From an uncultured Bacilli bacterium (GTDB lineage Bacteria > Bacillota_I > Bacilli_A > RF39 > UBA660): DNA of 64,000 nucleotides. Below, one piece after another: positions 37,639 through 46,873 of the stretch. The DNA is taken from assembly GCA_944350385.1 (NCBI GenBank), contig CALVOV010000002.1, positions 53,909 to 117,908 on the forward strand, in the 5' to 3' direction. The translations under genes were made by a program, and so were the position numbers. Numbering within the stretch: the stretch's first letter is position 1; the number at the start of each line of letters is the position of its first letter. Below the pieces are notes generated by a model, which made no database searches, had not been told where the DNA came from, and saw nothing but the letters and a program-made list of their open reading frames with translations.

Positions 37639-37916
37639 ATGGTTATTTTTTTAATATTTTCTACTTTTATAAGTACATTTTCCTTAGTAATTAATAAATT
37701 TTTATCCTTATAAATAAGAGATGTATTATAAACATTATTTTTCGTTTCAATAATAACATTAGTGTTATATTCTTCACTCAATCCTGCATATACTTTTTGT
37801 AAAGTCTTTTCAATATCATAATTATTAATTTCATTTACTTCTTCTACCACACACATTTCTTTATTAGTATTAACTTTTTTATTATCTATATGATAAATTT
37901 TAGGTAGTTTCTTCAT
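37629..37916 (-). CDS. Small hypothetical protein beside the coat gene
   Basis: The 95-residue soluble protein is not recognised. Its second half is beta-rich (TNVIIETKNNVYNTSLIY, KNLLITKENVLIKVENIK), which could be a small barrel (Sm-like or PRC-like), but no motif proves it. AAAGGAG precedes the ATG. CATAAAATA lies upstream like a SigK -10, but no AC lies 16-17 nt before it. Convergent with the CotZ-like gene, it may belong to sporulation. Confidence 0.5.
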   Translation of the reverse strand: MKKLPKIYHIDNKKVNTNKEMCVVEEVNEINNYDIEKTLQKVYAGLSEEYNTNVIIETKNNVYNTSLIYKDKNLLITKENVLIKVENIKKITIKK

Positions 37917-37998
37917 TAATATACACTCCTTTTATATATTTTATGTTTTTGCCTATAAAAATTGCTAAATTTTGCTATAATAATAAATGGAGGTTGAA

Positions 37999-39123
37999 AT
38001 GAAGAATAAATTAAATTTAAGAATAGTAATACCTATTTTACTTCTTGCAATTATTAGTATTATTACACTATATTGTGCATCAATTTATACCTCTGCTAGT
38101 TTAGGTAATCTAGTACTAAAGCAATTGATGTGGTATATAGTAGGAATTGTTCTTGTAATTATTATACTAAAAATAAGAAATGAATTTATTATTCAAAATA
38201 TATGGATTTTATATATTTTAGGAAATATTGTTCTTTTATGGCTCTTGCTTTTTGGAACGCCAATCAACAATAGTAAATGCTGGATTATAATTCCTGGTAT
38301 TGGTAATATTCAGCCAAGTGAATTTATGAAGATTATTTTAATATTGGTATTAGCTGCAATGATTCATGATTTTAGAAGTAATTATAAAGATCCTACTATT
38401 AAAGAAGAATTTATTTTTTTAATTAAATCTTTAATAGTTGTTTTTATACCTTCTATCTTAACTTTCTTACAACCAGACACAGGATGTGTACTTATGTATT
38501 TAATCATATATATAACAATGATATTTGTATCTGGCATAAGATTAAGGTGGTTTATTGGCGCAATATCTTTTACTATTTTATTACTAGGTGGAGTTTTATG
38601 GTTATACTTTTACAAAGAAGAAATTTTTATAAATATATTTGGTAGTTCAATATACTACAGATTAGAAAGAATATTTGATTGGCAAAGTGGTTCTGGACTA
38701 CAATTAGAAAATGCTTTAGCAGCTATTGGTTCAGCAGGAATATTTGGTCATGGATTTAATAGCACACCAATATACTTTCCAGAAGCTTCTACAGATTTCA
38801 TTTTTGCAGTATATGCTTCAAACTTTGGTTTTATAGGAGTAATAATTTTATTAAGTATCATTATATATTTGGATATAAATATTATCCTATTAGCTAAGAA
38901 AAAAACAACTGACACAAATAGATATATACTTTCTGGTATAATAGGAATACTTCTTTATCAACAGATACAAAACATAGGAATGACAGTTGGTCTACTACCA
39001 ATTACAGGTATAACTTTACCATTCGTATCTTATGGTGGATCGAGTTTACTTTCATATATGTTAATTGTTGGAATATTGTTAAATATTTCTAATGAGAAAG
39101 AAAGAAAATATAGGTATAAATAA
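37999..39123 (+). CDS. SEDS-family peptidoglycan polymerase (RodA/SpoVE-like)
   Basis: The 374-residue polytopic protein has SEDS motifs: SEFMKIILILVLA, QPDTGCVLMYL, EASTDFIFAVYASNFGFIG and PITGITLPFVSYGGSS. It is the second SEDS protein here (other at 6577-7707). Beside a coat gene, a sporulation role (SpoVE-like cortex synthesis) is possible, as is RodA for elongation. ATG 37999 has GGAGG 5 nt upstream; ATG 37987 overlaps that SD. An extended -10 (TGCTATAAT) lies just before it. Confidence 0.82.
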   Translation: MKNKLNLRIVIPILLLAIISIITLYCASIYTSASLGNLVLKQLMWYIVGIVLVIIILKIRNEFIIQNIWILYILGNIVLLWLLLFGTPINNSKCWIIIPGIGNIQPSEFMKIILILVLAAMIHDFRSNYKDPTIKEEFIFLIKSLIVVFIPSILTFLQPDTGCVLMYLIIYITMIFVSGIRLRWFIGAISFTILLLGGVLWLYFYKEEIFINIFGSSIYYRLERIFDWQSGSGLQLENALAAIGSAGIFGHGFNSTPIYFPEASTDFIFAVYASNFGFIGVIILLSIIIYLDINIILLAKKKTTDTNRYILSGIIGILLYQQIQNIGMTVGLLPITGITLPFVSYGGSSLLSYMLIVGILLNISNEKERKYRYK

Positions 39124-39152
39124 AAAGATGAATTTAAAATTCATCTTTTTTT
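39124..39152. terminator. Bidirectional terminator between SEDS gene and TasA-like gene
   Basis: AAAGATGAAT and ATTCATCTTT pair around a 5-nt loop, followed by seven T on the plus strand. Confidence 0.8.
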
Positions 39153-40359
39153 ATATTAATTTAGATTTAGGTGCAATAATAACAGGAACAACACTACAAC
39201 TATTGGACTTATTTTCCCCATATATTTTTGAATAAGTATCGTCTACTCTAGTTAAAGCAAAAGCTTTATCACTCCCATAATCATTACGTACCCAAAAACA
39301 TTTACTACTAGCTAAATAACTAAATTTTTCATTCATGAAACGAAAATATCCATTAATATTAATTGTATTATCTACAATTTTATTTATTCTATCATTATAT
39401 CTAACATCACCAATTAATGAATCTGAAATATAGTCATTAACTACAGAAGAATTTAAAACATCAGAAGAAACAATATTTAACAAATCATCGATTACTAGTG
39501 GTCTAGTATCAACTTGCCAATCTGAATTTGCAAATAAAGTATCAAACTCATCATAAGAGCCACTTGCATAAGAACCAAATAAATCTGGCAACAAAGTTAC
39601 AGTATCATCGCCAACTTTATTATCAACATCAATAACATGAGTTCTGATGCATGTACCACCTATTTCGTCACATTTACTATTATTAGCAACATCATACAAA
39701 ACTAAATTTCCCATTTCATAATCAATATCGCTAGAATCATCAGTTCTTAAATATTGTTCAGCTTTAACACTCAAAACAACTTTTATTGAAGGTTTAGCGT
39801 TATAACCAGCTTCATTAGCTACCCTCGATTGCTCATTTTGTTGAAATAAATAAGCTTTATTTCCCCAATCACTATCTAAATTATCATTTCCAGAATCTAA
39901 TGGCCAAGAGACAGATAAATCAAATAAACTATAATCACCGCCTGCTAAAGCAAACTTCTTACTTAAATTGATATTTATTTTAAAAGGATAATCATGTGAA
40001 ATTTTATCTTCAATATACTCAGTAGAATCTTGACTATCCAAATTCTCATCCAAAATAGATGCTGATACAATAGAATAACTCAATTGAGCATCAGAATCTC
40101 CTTTATTCATTATTTTAACTGATTCATGCACTGTATCCATTCCTGGATAAATATCTGATAAAGATAAAACAATGTTATTTGAAACAGGTTGATTGTCTTT
40201 TTGAAATTCTATGAACCATGTTTTTACATCTATTTCAGTTGACATCCGAGATAAACCACTAAAGGCAAACCAGGCAAATGAAATAGAAATAAAAGAAACT
40301 GCTAAACAAAATAATAAAACAAGATTAAGTTTTAAATAATATCTACGTTTTGGCTCCAT
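39151..40359 (-). CDS. TasA-like SipW-dependent exported protein
   Basis: The 402-residue protein has an N-terminal signal segment ending SISFAWFAFSGLSRMST, the form cleaved by SipW-type peptidases (as in TasA and camelysin). The body is beta-rich with an early LSLSDIYPGMDTVHESVKI (a TasA-like Pro-Gly motif preceded by acidic residues) and two Cys pairs. The C-terminus is not like TasA metalloprotease parts. It is the last gene of the operon with two signal peptidases, so it is the likely main substrate, perhaps a surface fibre subunit. ATG 40359 has AGGAGG 7 nt upstream. Confidence 0.65.
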   Translation of the reverse strand: MEPKRRYYLKLNLVLLFCLAVSFISISFAWFAFSGLSRMSTEIDVKTWFIEFQKDNQPVSNNIVLSLSDIYPGMDTVHESVKIMNKGDSDAQLSYSIVSASILDENLDSQDSTEYIEDKISHDYPFKININLSKKFALAGGDYSLFDLSVSWPLDSGNDNLDSDWGNKAYLFQQNEQSRVANEAGYNAKPSIKVVLSVKAEQYLRTDDSSDIDYEMGNLVLYDVANNSKCDEIGGTCIRTHVIDVDNKVGDDTVTLLPDLFGSYASGSYDEFDTLFANSDWQVDTRPLVIDDLLNIVSSDVLNSSVVNDYISDSLIGDVRYNDRINKIVDNTININGYFRFMNEKFSYLASSKCFWVRNDYGSDKAFALTRVDDTYSKIYGENKSNSCSVVPVIIAPKSKLI

Positions 40360-40396
40360 CTCTTTTCCTCCTAACAGCAATCAATTTATTAATATC

Positions 40397-40963
40397 TTAG
40401 GCTCTTCTTCTTCTTTTTTCTTCTCGTTCTAATAACATAGAAACAATTTCTGAACCAATGATATAAAATATTGGTATTATTACAAAGATAAACATTCCAA
40501 TTGGAGTACCTACAACTTTATATATAAAAGATAATATTACTGTTTTATAAATAACAACTCCATATAATTGATCTTCGCTAACAACAGGATCTTCAACTAG
40601 ATTAGATAGTCCTTTACAGTGAAATAAATATTTACCATCTTTATCTTTATCTATATCAACAACTTGATGAGAAATAACTTTATTATTAAATTGACCAATG
40701 TCACCCAAATAACTAATAGTATCACCAACTTTAACATCAGCAGGATTTTTTTCTTTAGCAATTAAAACATCACCGATAGCATATTTAGGTTCCATTGATC
40801 CAGAAACAACAGTAAACATTCTATAGCTAAAAAATGAAAATTTATTATCTGAAAATCTTTGTAAACAAACAACTAATACAAATAATAAAACAAAAGCCAC
40901 TAAAACAAAATTAAAAATAGATTTAAATATACTCAAAATTTTTTTAAAATCAATATTCTTCAT
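40397..40963 (-). CDS. Signal peptidase I, SipW/ER type
   Basis: The 188-residue membrane protein has two membrane segments. It carries the catalytic Ser in VVSGSMEPKYAIGD and KVISHQVVD, where His replaces the Lys of typical bacterial type I peptidases, the S26B hallmark. It ends in a basic tail (EREEKRRRRA). SipW-type enzymes process TasA-like clients, and this gene lies directly upstream of one. It is tightly packed behind the DUF2357-like gene. TAGGAT precedes the ATG. Confidence 0.85.
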   Translation of the reverse strand: MKNIDFKKILSIFKSIFNFVLVAFVLLFVLVVCLQRFSDNKFSFFSYRMFTVVSGSMEPKYAIGDVLIAKEKNPADVKVGDTISYLGDIGQFNNKVISHQVVDIDKDKDGKYLFHCKGLSNLVEDPVVSEDQLYGVVIYKTVILSFIYKVVGTPIGMFIFVIIPIFYIIGSEIVSMLLEREEKRRRRA

Positions 40964-40970
40964 AATTATC

Positions 40971-42107
40971 CTACAAGTAATCTTGCATCCTTTCTAAATA
41001 TTCATCAACTGCACTCTTAAACTTTTTCTTAACATCATCTTCACCAACTACTCTTTTAGTCTTTTCTCGTTTCAATTCATCAGTAACCATACGAATTATC
41101 TCATCATCAGTAACTTCAATACCGCAACTTAATAATAATGACATAGTTCGATGTATCTCTTCTTTTAATAATAAGAGTGCATATTGAGACATTTTCTCTT
41201 TTTGTTCTCTTTTAGTTTTAGCAACAGAATCCAATACACAAAAGTCAATCAAAAACGAATGATCTAAAAATGCTTGTATTGGATCTTTTTCTTTTTCTAA
41301 ATTATCAATATTAGATGTATCTTCCTTACTAGCAATATTTTGGAGATAATCAAATAATTTAGAAGCTACTTGAAAGTTTGTATTTTTTAAAATAATATTT
41401 GTTTTTCTAATTGGTGGCTTTATGAATTTAACATGAAGATGATCTAATTCTTTAAACATAGGACTAACATGCCAACTAGAAATATACGATTTAACTTTTT
41501 TTATTCTAGCTTTTGCTTTTCTTATTTCATCTTTTAATTTTTTATCTAGATTATTACTTGGGAAGGTCTTTGAAGTAACTCTCATCTCAATATTAACATT
41601 TTCATAATCAGTAACAGTTGAAGCACTATATTCTAACGACTTATCCTCATGAAGTGTGAAATTTTTCAACTCATCCTCTTTAGTTAAAACAAATTCTTCC
41701 ATTTGATTAATTAAAGTATAAAGAAATCTATTTTCATAAATATTATAAGTCTCTTCATTTATAACATTTAAGATTTGCTTAGGCTTATATTCATTTGTTT
41801 TTTCATCCTTTTCTTCAATATAATTAGGATGTTTAGCTAAATCTTTAACACTTTCAACTGTTATTTTCTTACTTTTTTCAGCTTTTACTAACAATTCCTC
41901 TTTAATAAGAGCTAATTTAGGAATTCTAACAATAGTATCAATAAAAGGACAAGCATACTCTATCTGATCTAACCATTCAAAAGAAAAAGACTTACTATCA
42001 AAATCTGATACATAATGCATATTAGAATTTATTTTATCAATAAAAATATCTTTTTTCTTTTTTAAGGATTCATCGATATCATTCTTAGATTCCTTCTTTT
42101 TAGCCAT
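40971..42107 (-). CDS. DUF2357/McrC-like partner protein without visible nuclease motif
   Basis: The 378-residue soluble protein has a segment ILNVINEETYNIYENRFLYT like the DUF2357 core (ETxDxxENRFxK) found in McrBC-type AAA systems, then helical and basic coiled regions. A PD-(D/E)xK nuclease motif is not evident. ATG 42107 has GGAG 9 nt upstream and starts 5 nt after the stop of the McrB-like ATPase; TTG 42116 overlaps the SD. It likely acts with the ATPase as an adaptor. Confidence 0.5.
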   Translation of the reverse strand: MAKKKESKNDIDESLKKKKDIFIDKINSNMHYVSDFDSKSFSFEWLDQIEYACPFIDTIVRIPKLALIKEELLVKAEKSKKITVESVKDLAKHPNYIEEKDEKTNEYKPKQILNVINEETYNIYENRFLYTLINQMEEFVLTKEDELKNFTLHEDKSLEYSASTVTDYENVNIEMRVTSKTFPSNNLDKKLKDEIRKAKARIKKVKSYISSWHVSPMFKELDHLHVKFIKPPIRKTNIILKNTNFQVASKLFDYLQNIASKEDTSNIDNLEKEKDPIQAFLDHSFLIDFCVLDSVAKTKREQKEKMSQYALLLLKEEIHRTMSLLLSCGIEVTDDEIIRMVTDELKREKTKRVVGEDDVKKKFKSAVDEYLERMQDYL

Positions 42108-42112
42108 GTTTA

Positions 42113-43642
42113 TCAACTCCTATAATTCTTTTTTAACAATTCTAGATATTCAATGCACTCTTTCATAACATCTTTTCCAAAAGTTTTATTTAAATAAGAT
42201 ATAAATGGATTAACTTCTTCACGAATAACATTAACACTTAATTGATCAAATTTACGCAATATTTTTTTTGCTATAAAATAATCAATTGCTTCAATTTCTT
42301 TTCCACCACATCCAACATAGACAGGAACAAATGTTCCTAATTGTTTCATCATACGATTACCAAAAGCAATTCTAAAATGTTCTGTAACATAATCATCAAT
42401 TTGATTTATTACTTCTAATCCTTTTGAAGAAAGTGGACTCTTTTTAACTGCATCTTCAAATAAAGATTCCAAATATGTTGAACTAATTTCAATTGCTTCT
42501 TGTTCACGACATTCAAATGGATCAGCTTTAGTATTAATATCAATAGGCATAGCTCTATCGTATACTTTGTCTGTAACCATAAATGTAGATTCATCATTAT
42601 TAATAGTACCTATATACCAAATATTTCCAGGTAATTTTAATTTACCATTAACAATTTTTTTAGGATCGTTTGGCCATGTAGTAGCAACAATATCTACTAA
42701 CCATTCATTTCTATTAGGCATTTCCAAAATAGATAATAAATCAGCAAAATAATATTCAACACGCGCTAAATTCATTTCATCTAGAATAATTGTATGTACA
42801 TTATCATCGAATGAAGCTAAATATATTTCACCTAAAGCACTGGTTTCATTAAATTTTTTTGTTAATTCATTAAAGTATCCTAAAAAATCAGATTTATCTC
42901 TCCAAGAAGGCTCCACCGCAGTTACACAAGAATCTTTCTTTACAAACTTACCCCAAGCATAAGCTAATGAAGTTTTACCAGTACCAGAAATACCTTGTAA
43001 AATAATTAACTTAGTAGAAGCAAGGCCTGCAAAAAATGGTCTTAAGATAGAATAATCATAGTATAAATGTAATTCATGTGCAGCAAAACATCTAAAATCT
43101 TCAATTAGTTCGTCTAAAGTAACACTTTTGTTATAAGTTTTAGGACGTTTTGTTTGATATAATTCATCATAAGAAGTAAGTCTTGGAAAACGAATTCCTT
43201 TTTCTCCTTCTTCTTCAGGAATTTCTTCAGTACCATCCGCAGCATTCTCCTCATCAGGAGAAAGACCAAGTTGAGAAACTTTCATCGCCATAAGTTCACT
43301 ATTTTCTTTCATCAATTTACGAACTTGGTCATTCAACGAACCAATTTCTTCCAACAATTCCTCTTTACTATATTTATTTTGGAACTTTCTTACAATTTTA
43401 CGAATCAATAAAAATAACAATCCTGCAATAAGAAAAATAACTACTATAAGAAAAATTACTGCTAAAACCACAAATATTTTTTCTTTACCATTAAAATATT
43501 CACGATAATTACTAATAATCTTAGCATATTCGCCAAAGTTAAACATCTTAATAATACCATCACAGAAACCTGTAATAATTGAAAAGAATCCATCAAAGAA
43601 AATTGAAATAAATTCATAGAAAAATCTTAAAAACGTATTCAT
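42113..43642 (-). CDS. Membrane-anchored McrB-like AAA+ ATPase
   Basis: The 509-residue protein has one or two N-terminal membrane helices (IFVVLAVIFLIVVIFLIAGL, about 55-80), a coiled-coil (about 95-115) and a McrB/dynein-type AAA+ domain: LQGISGTGKTSLAYAWGKF (Walker A), HTIILDEMNLARVEYYFADL (Walker B plus sensor), WYIGTINNDESTF (sensor 1) and FRIAFGNRMMKQL. McrB-like ATPases normally partner restriction nucleases; the membrane anchor and the operon suggest use in envelope or export instead. GGGGGA precedes the ATG. Confidence 0.75.
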   Translation of the reverse strand: MNTFLRFFYEFISIFFDGFFSIITGFCDGIIKMFNFGEYAKIISNYREYFNGKEKIFVVLAVIFLIVVIFLIAGLLFLLIRKIVRKFQNKYSKEELLEEIGSLNDQVRKLMKENSELMAMKVSQLGLSPDEENAADGTEEIPEEEGEKGIRFPRLTSYDELYQTKRPKTYNKSVTLDELIEDFRCFAAHELHLYYDYSILRPFFAGLASTKLIILQGISGTGKTSLAYAWGKFVKKDSCVTAVEPSWRDKSDFLGYFNELTKKFNETSALGEIYLASFDDNVHTIILDEMNLARVEYYFADLLSILEMPNRNEWLVDIVATTWPNDPKKIVNGKLKLPGNIWYIGTINNDESTFMVTDKVYDRAMPIDINTKADPFECREQEAIEISSTYLESLFEDAVKKSPLSSKGLEVINQIDDYVTEHFRIAFGNRMMKQLGTFVPVYVGCGGKEIEAIDYFIAKKILRKFDQLSVNVIREEVNPFISYLNKTFGKDVMKECIEYLELLKKNYRS

Positions 43643-43645
43643 ATA

Positions 43646-45733
43646 CTACTTTCCCCCATCACCAATATTAGTTTTATTTAAAATATCATCATAAATTATA
43701 GATTTTTTTAAATCATCTGTTAACTTTTCTAATATTTCTTTTTCATTACCCATATTTTTTTTCATAAATACATAATCAGCAATATTTATATTTTTTTGAT
43801 CTTTGCTCTTAATAATTGAATCTTCATTAAATACTACTGCTAAATGGTATCCACTTTTCTTCATATCATTAAATTTCTTCTTATTTGCAACCAAAGTATC
43901 ATATTCAACCGCAATAATAACATTATTTTTTGCAAACTCATCAGAAATCATACTTAATACTTTATCTAACTTAGTAGATTTAGAATAAAGTGAAACTGGC
44001 AAAGAAATAAAATATTTTTCATTAAATACAGAATTATACATATCATCAAGTAATTTTACACTTAATAAATTTAATAAAATCATTGATTTATCCTCAGCTA
44101 TTACACCAGAAGTATAGGTTTTATCAACTATATAATCACTATATACTTTACTGAAATTTATATTGTGTGCTAAAGAAACATAAAAGAAATTTTTCTTATT
44201 AGTAATTTTACTAAAATCCAATTGAAAAGTACTAGAACTTTGTTCCTCCAATAATTTTTTAATTATAGAAGTGTATATCTTCTGAACTTTAATAATCTTA
44301 TTAATCATTATTTTTAAATCCATCTCAGATATAAAATCTTCCTTTAATATTTTCTTTATTTTAATTCCATAAGCTTCCCTTTTACTATTTATGTCAGATT
44401 CTAAATTGAAAACATTTTCAAAATTATTTATTAATAAGAAATATTTAACAAATCTATCAACTTTTTCCTTATATTTATTATCGCTGCCTCTATATTTCTT
44501 AATTAATTGTGCACCTGTTTCCTTAATAGCACTATCGATTTTAGTAATTGAATTTTTATGAACATATTCAACATTAACATTACCGCAAAAATTATAATAT
44601 TTACCATCAACATAGTTATTTAATATCTCATCTTTAATAGTTGCTTCATTAGTTTTATATTTTTCAAAATTATTAAGGATATCAATAATTTCATTAATTT
44701 CTTCTTTTTTAATATACATTGACTTTTCAATAATATTTTTGAATTTTTTCCTTTTATTTTTAATTATCTTCATACGCTCTTCTACTTCATCATTGTTAGC
44801 TTCATATGATTTAGCATCATCATTAATTGAATCTTCTAACCCATTTAAAGTATCTAACGAAAGATTAAATGAAGAATTATCTAATTCATTCTTATCTACC
44901 GCTACCATTCGGAAAACCATAGTTTGAGAAACATCCTCAGGTGGAATTTCTTTATCTTCTTCAATTAATTCATCCTCTTCAATAGCCTCTTCCTCATCAT
45001 CTTTTAAATCGTCAGAATTAGCAATATCTTTCTCCGTTTCTTTATTTTTTTCTTCTCTATCATAGTTTGAATTACCTGAAGCAGCTTCATTATTTTCTAA
45101 AGAACTATCTTTTGCCTCAGTTTCAATAGCAGAATCTTTAACTTTTTCTAGTTCTTTAGCCTTATTAATAGCTTTTCCTATAAAATCATCAATAAGATTC
45201 TTTATTTTCGAATTTTTTTCTTCACCTTTAGCATCACTTCTTAATACATATCCACATAAATATACTGTTATAATTAAAGCAATTAAAACAACAGGATTAA
45301 ATAATGTTTTTCTAATAATACCAAAAGAAGGTAGTATTTTAACAACTACACCTACAATCTGATCCTGATTAATAGCAGCATCTTTAGTGTTATTAGCATC
45401 TCCTTGAGTAACAAACGTACCTTTATAAGACTCAATCACACGATGTGTTATAAATTCATTATTTCTTTCATAAGTTACGATATCATTCAAATGTATAACT
45501 TGCGATTTTTTTACTATAATCCAATCACCTGGATTGATAGTAGGAGACATACTACCAGTTTGAACTTCAAACGTACTATAACCAAAAAAACTAGAATATT
45601 TATTTCCAAATAAATTTATTTGAATGTTATTATAAATTGAAATAAATAAAACTATACCAAATAAAAATATTAAAATGTCTAATACTATATTTACTATTTT
45701 CTTATATAGATCTTTCTTCTCTAAAACCATCAT
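43646..45733 (-). CDS. Signal peptidase (SipW/ER type) fused to a large cytosolic domain
   Basis: The 695-residue protein has a SipW-like peptidase at residues 1-185: VQTGSMSPTINPGDWIIVKK (catalytic Ser) and FITHRVIES (His instead of Lys), with flanking membrane helices. An acidic linker (about 200-270) follows. Residues 330-690 form an unrecognised domain; its last part (IISDEFAK... VIIAVEYDTLV, KKSGYHLAVVF, IADYVFMKKN) has the alternation of an EAL-like TIM barrel but lacks an EAL motif, so this is only a guess. It opens the operon of the TasA-like protein. TAGGAT precedes ATG 45733. Confidence 0.8.
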   Translation of the reverse strand: MMVLEKKDLYKKIVNIVLDILIFLFGIVLFISIYNNIQINLFGNKYSSFFGYSTFEVQTGSMSPTINPGDWIIVKKSQVIHLNDIVTYERNNEFITHRVIESYKGTFVTQGDANNTKDAAINQDQIVGVVVKILPSFGIIRKTLFNPVVLIALIITVYLCGYVLRSDAKGEEKNSKIKNLIDDFIGKAINKAKELEKVKDSAIETEAKDSSLENNEAASGNSNYDREEKNKETEKDIANSDDLKDDEEEAIEEDELIEEDKEIPPEDVSQTMVFRMVAVDKNELDNSSFNLSLDTLNGLEDSINDDAKSYEANNDEVEERMKIIKNKRKKFKNIIEKSMYIKKEEINEIIDILNNFEKYKTNEATIKDEILNNYVDGKYYNFCGNVNVEYVHKNSITKIDSAIKETGAQLIKKYRGSDNKYKEKVDRFVKYFLLINNFENVFNLESDINSKREAYGIKIKKILKEDFISEMDLKIMINKIIKVQKIYTSIIKKLLEEQSSSTFQLDFSKITNKKNFFYVSLAHNINFSKVYSDYIVDKTYTSGVIAEDKSMILLNLLSVKLLDDMYNSVFNEKYFISLPVSLYSKSTKLDKVLSMISDEFAKNNVIIAVEYDTLVANKKKFNDMKKSGYHLAVVFNEDSIIKSKDQKNINIADYVFMKKNMGNEKEILEKLTDDLKKSIIYDDILNKTNIGDGGK

Positions 45734-45812
45734 TGTACTTATCCTACCTTCTCAGTATCTTATACTAAGATAATAGTACCATATTCGACACAATTTTACA
45801 ATTCATAAAAAT

Positions 45813-45850
45813 AAAAAAAACAAGAAACTAGACAGTTAGTAATTCTTGTT
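45813..45850 (-). terminator. Terminator of frr
   Basis: On the minus strand, AACAAGAA and TTCTTGTT pair around a long loop, followed by T8. It covers the frr stop. Confidence 0.65.
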
Positions 45851-46379
45851 CTTTTTCTTTAAACTTATTTTCTATTTTTTTGTTAGTATCATTTACTAAT
45901 TCTTGAATTTCATTTTCTAAAGATTTTTCTTGATCTTCAGGAAGTTCTTCTTTCTTAACATCATCAATAGCATCGCGACGTATATTTCTTACTGCTACTT
46001 TTGCTTCCTCTGATAATGCCTTTACTTGCTTTACAAGTTCTCTTCTTCTTTCTTCTGTAAGTTCTGGAATAATAATACGAATAGTTTCCCCATCATTTCC
46101 AGGATTGTATCCTAAATTTGAGGCAAGTATAGCCTTTTCGATAGCATTTAAACAACTTCTATCATATGGTTTTATTAATAATTGTCTAGCCTCTGGTACA
46201 GAAATTGTTGCTAACTGCTTTAATGGTGTCATTACACCATAATATTCAACTTGTACTCCATCCAAACTTGATGGATTTGCTCTTCCAGCTCTAACAGTAG
46301 TAAACTTCTTTTCTAAATTTTCAACAGCTTTATCTAATTTTTCTGTTACTTCTAAAGTAATCATTTCAGTATTCATCAT
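45828..46379 (-). CDS. frr: Ribosome recycling factor
   Basis: The 183-residue protein splits post-termination ribosomes with EF-G. Signatures include FTTVRAGRANPSSLDGVQVEYYG, PEARQLLIKPYD, NDGETIRIIIPELTEERR and the C-terminal helix ending with acidic repeats. GGGAG lies 4 nt before ATG 46379; ATG 46376 is equally possible. It follows a tail-anchored protein gene rather than pyrH. Confidence 0.97.
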   Translation of the reverse strand: MMNTEMITLEVTEKLDKAVENLEKKFTTVRAGRANPSSLDGVQVEYYGVMTPLKQLATISVPEARQLLIKPYDRSCLNAIEKAILASNLGYNPGNDGETIRIIIPELTEERRRELVKQVKALSEEAKVAVRNIRRDAIDDVKKEELPEDQEKSLENEIQELVNDTNKKIENKFKEKEQELLTV

Positions 46380-46426
46380 TTCACTCCCAATTTAATTATA
46401 TTATATAATCATATAATTTAAAAGAT

Positions 46427-46798
46427 TTAAATAAAAATTATTAGTATTAAAAATACAACAATCAAAAAGAAAACAATAATAGGTAAATAAACATCATATA
46501 ATTTATCATAATTAATTTTTTTATTATCACTTTTCTCTATCTTTTTAGTAATTGTATTAACATTGCTAACTTCTTTAGTTGTGATACTTTTTTGACCATA
46601 AACTTTGGTTTTTTCATCATTAGATATCAAATCTTTCATAAGATCATCCTCAATAGTTGGTTCTTCCAATATTTCTTTTCTATGTTGATTTACTTTTTTT
46701 ACTTTGATAGTCTTAGGTTTGTCTACAAATTTTTTATTTTTAAGCATATTTATTTGCTCATCAATTTTCTCTATAGAAGACTTTTTATTAATCATCAT
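46427..46798 (-). CDS. Tail-anchored small protein between tsf and frr, hypothetical
   Basis: The 123-residue protein has a Lys-rich charged N-terminus (KKFVDKPKTIKVKKVNQHRK) and a C-terminal membrane helix (YLPIIVFFLIVVFLILIIFI). No family is recognised. It takes the place usually held by pyrH between tsf and frr. AGAGGT lies 6 nt before ATG 46798. A terminator separates it from tsf. Confidence 0.55.
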   Translation of the reverse strand: MMINKKSSIEKIDEQINMLKNKKFVDKPKTIKVKKVNQHRKEILEEPTIEDDLMKDLISNDEKTKVYGQKSITTKEVSNVNTITKKIEKSDNKKINYDKLYDVYLPIIVFFLIVVFLILIIFI

Positions 46799-46841
46799 AA
46801 TACAACCTCTCTTATATTAATATAATTATACAACAAATTAT

Positions 46842-46867
46842 AAAAAAAAGAATGCCCAAGCATTCTT
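46842..46867 (-). terminator. Terminator of tsf
   Basis: On the minus strand, AAGAATGC-ttgg-GCATTCTT is followed by T8. Confidence 0.85.
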
Positions 46868-46873
46868 ATAAAA

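Noticed and set aside
42113..43642. McrBC-type restriction system
   Set aside because: The ATPase is membrane-anchored, its partner shows no visible PD-(D/E)xK motif, and the operon contains signal peptidases and an exported protein.
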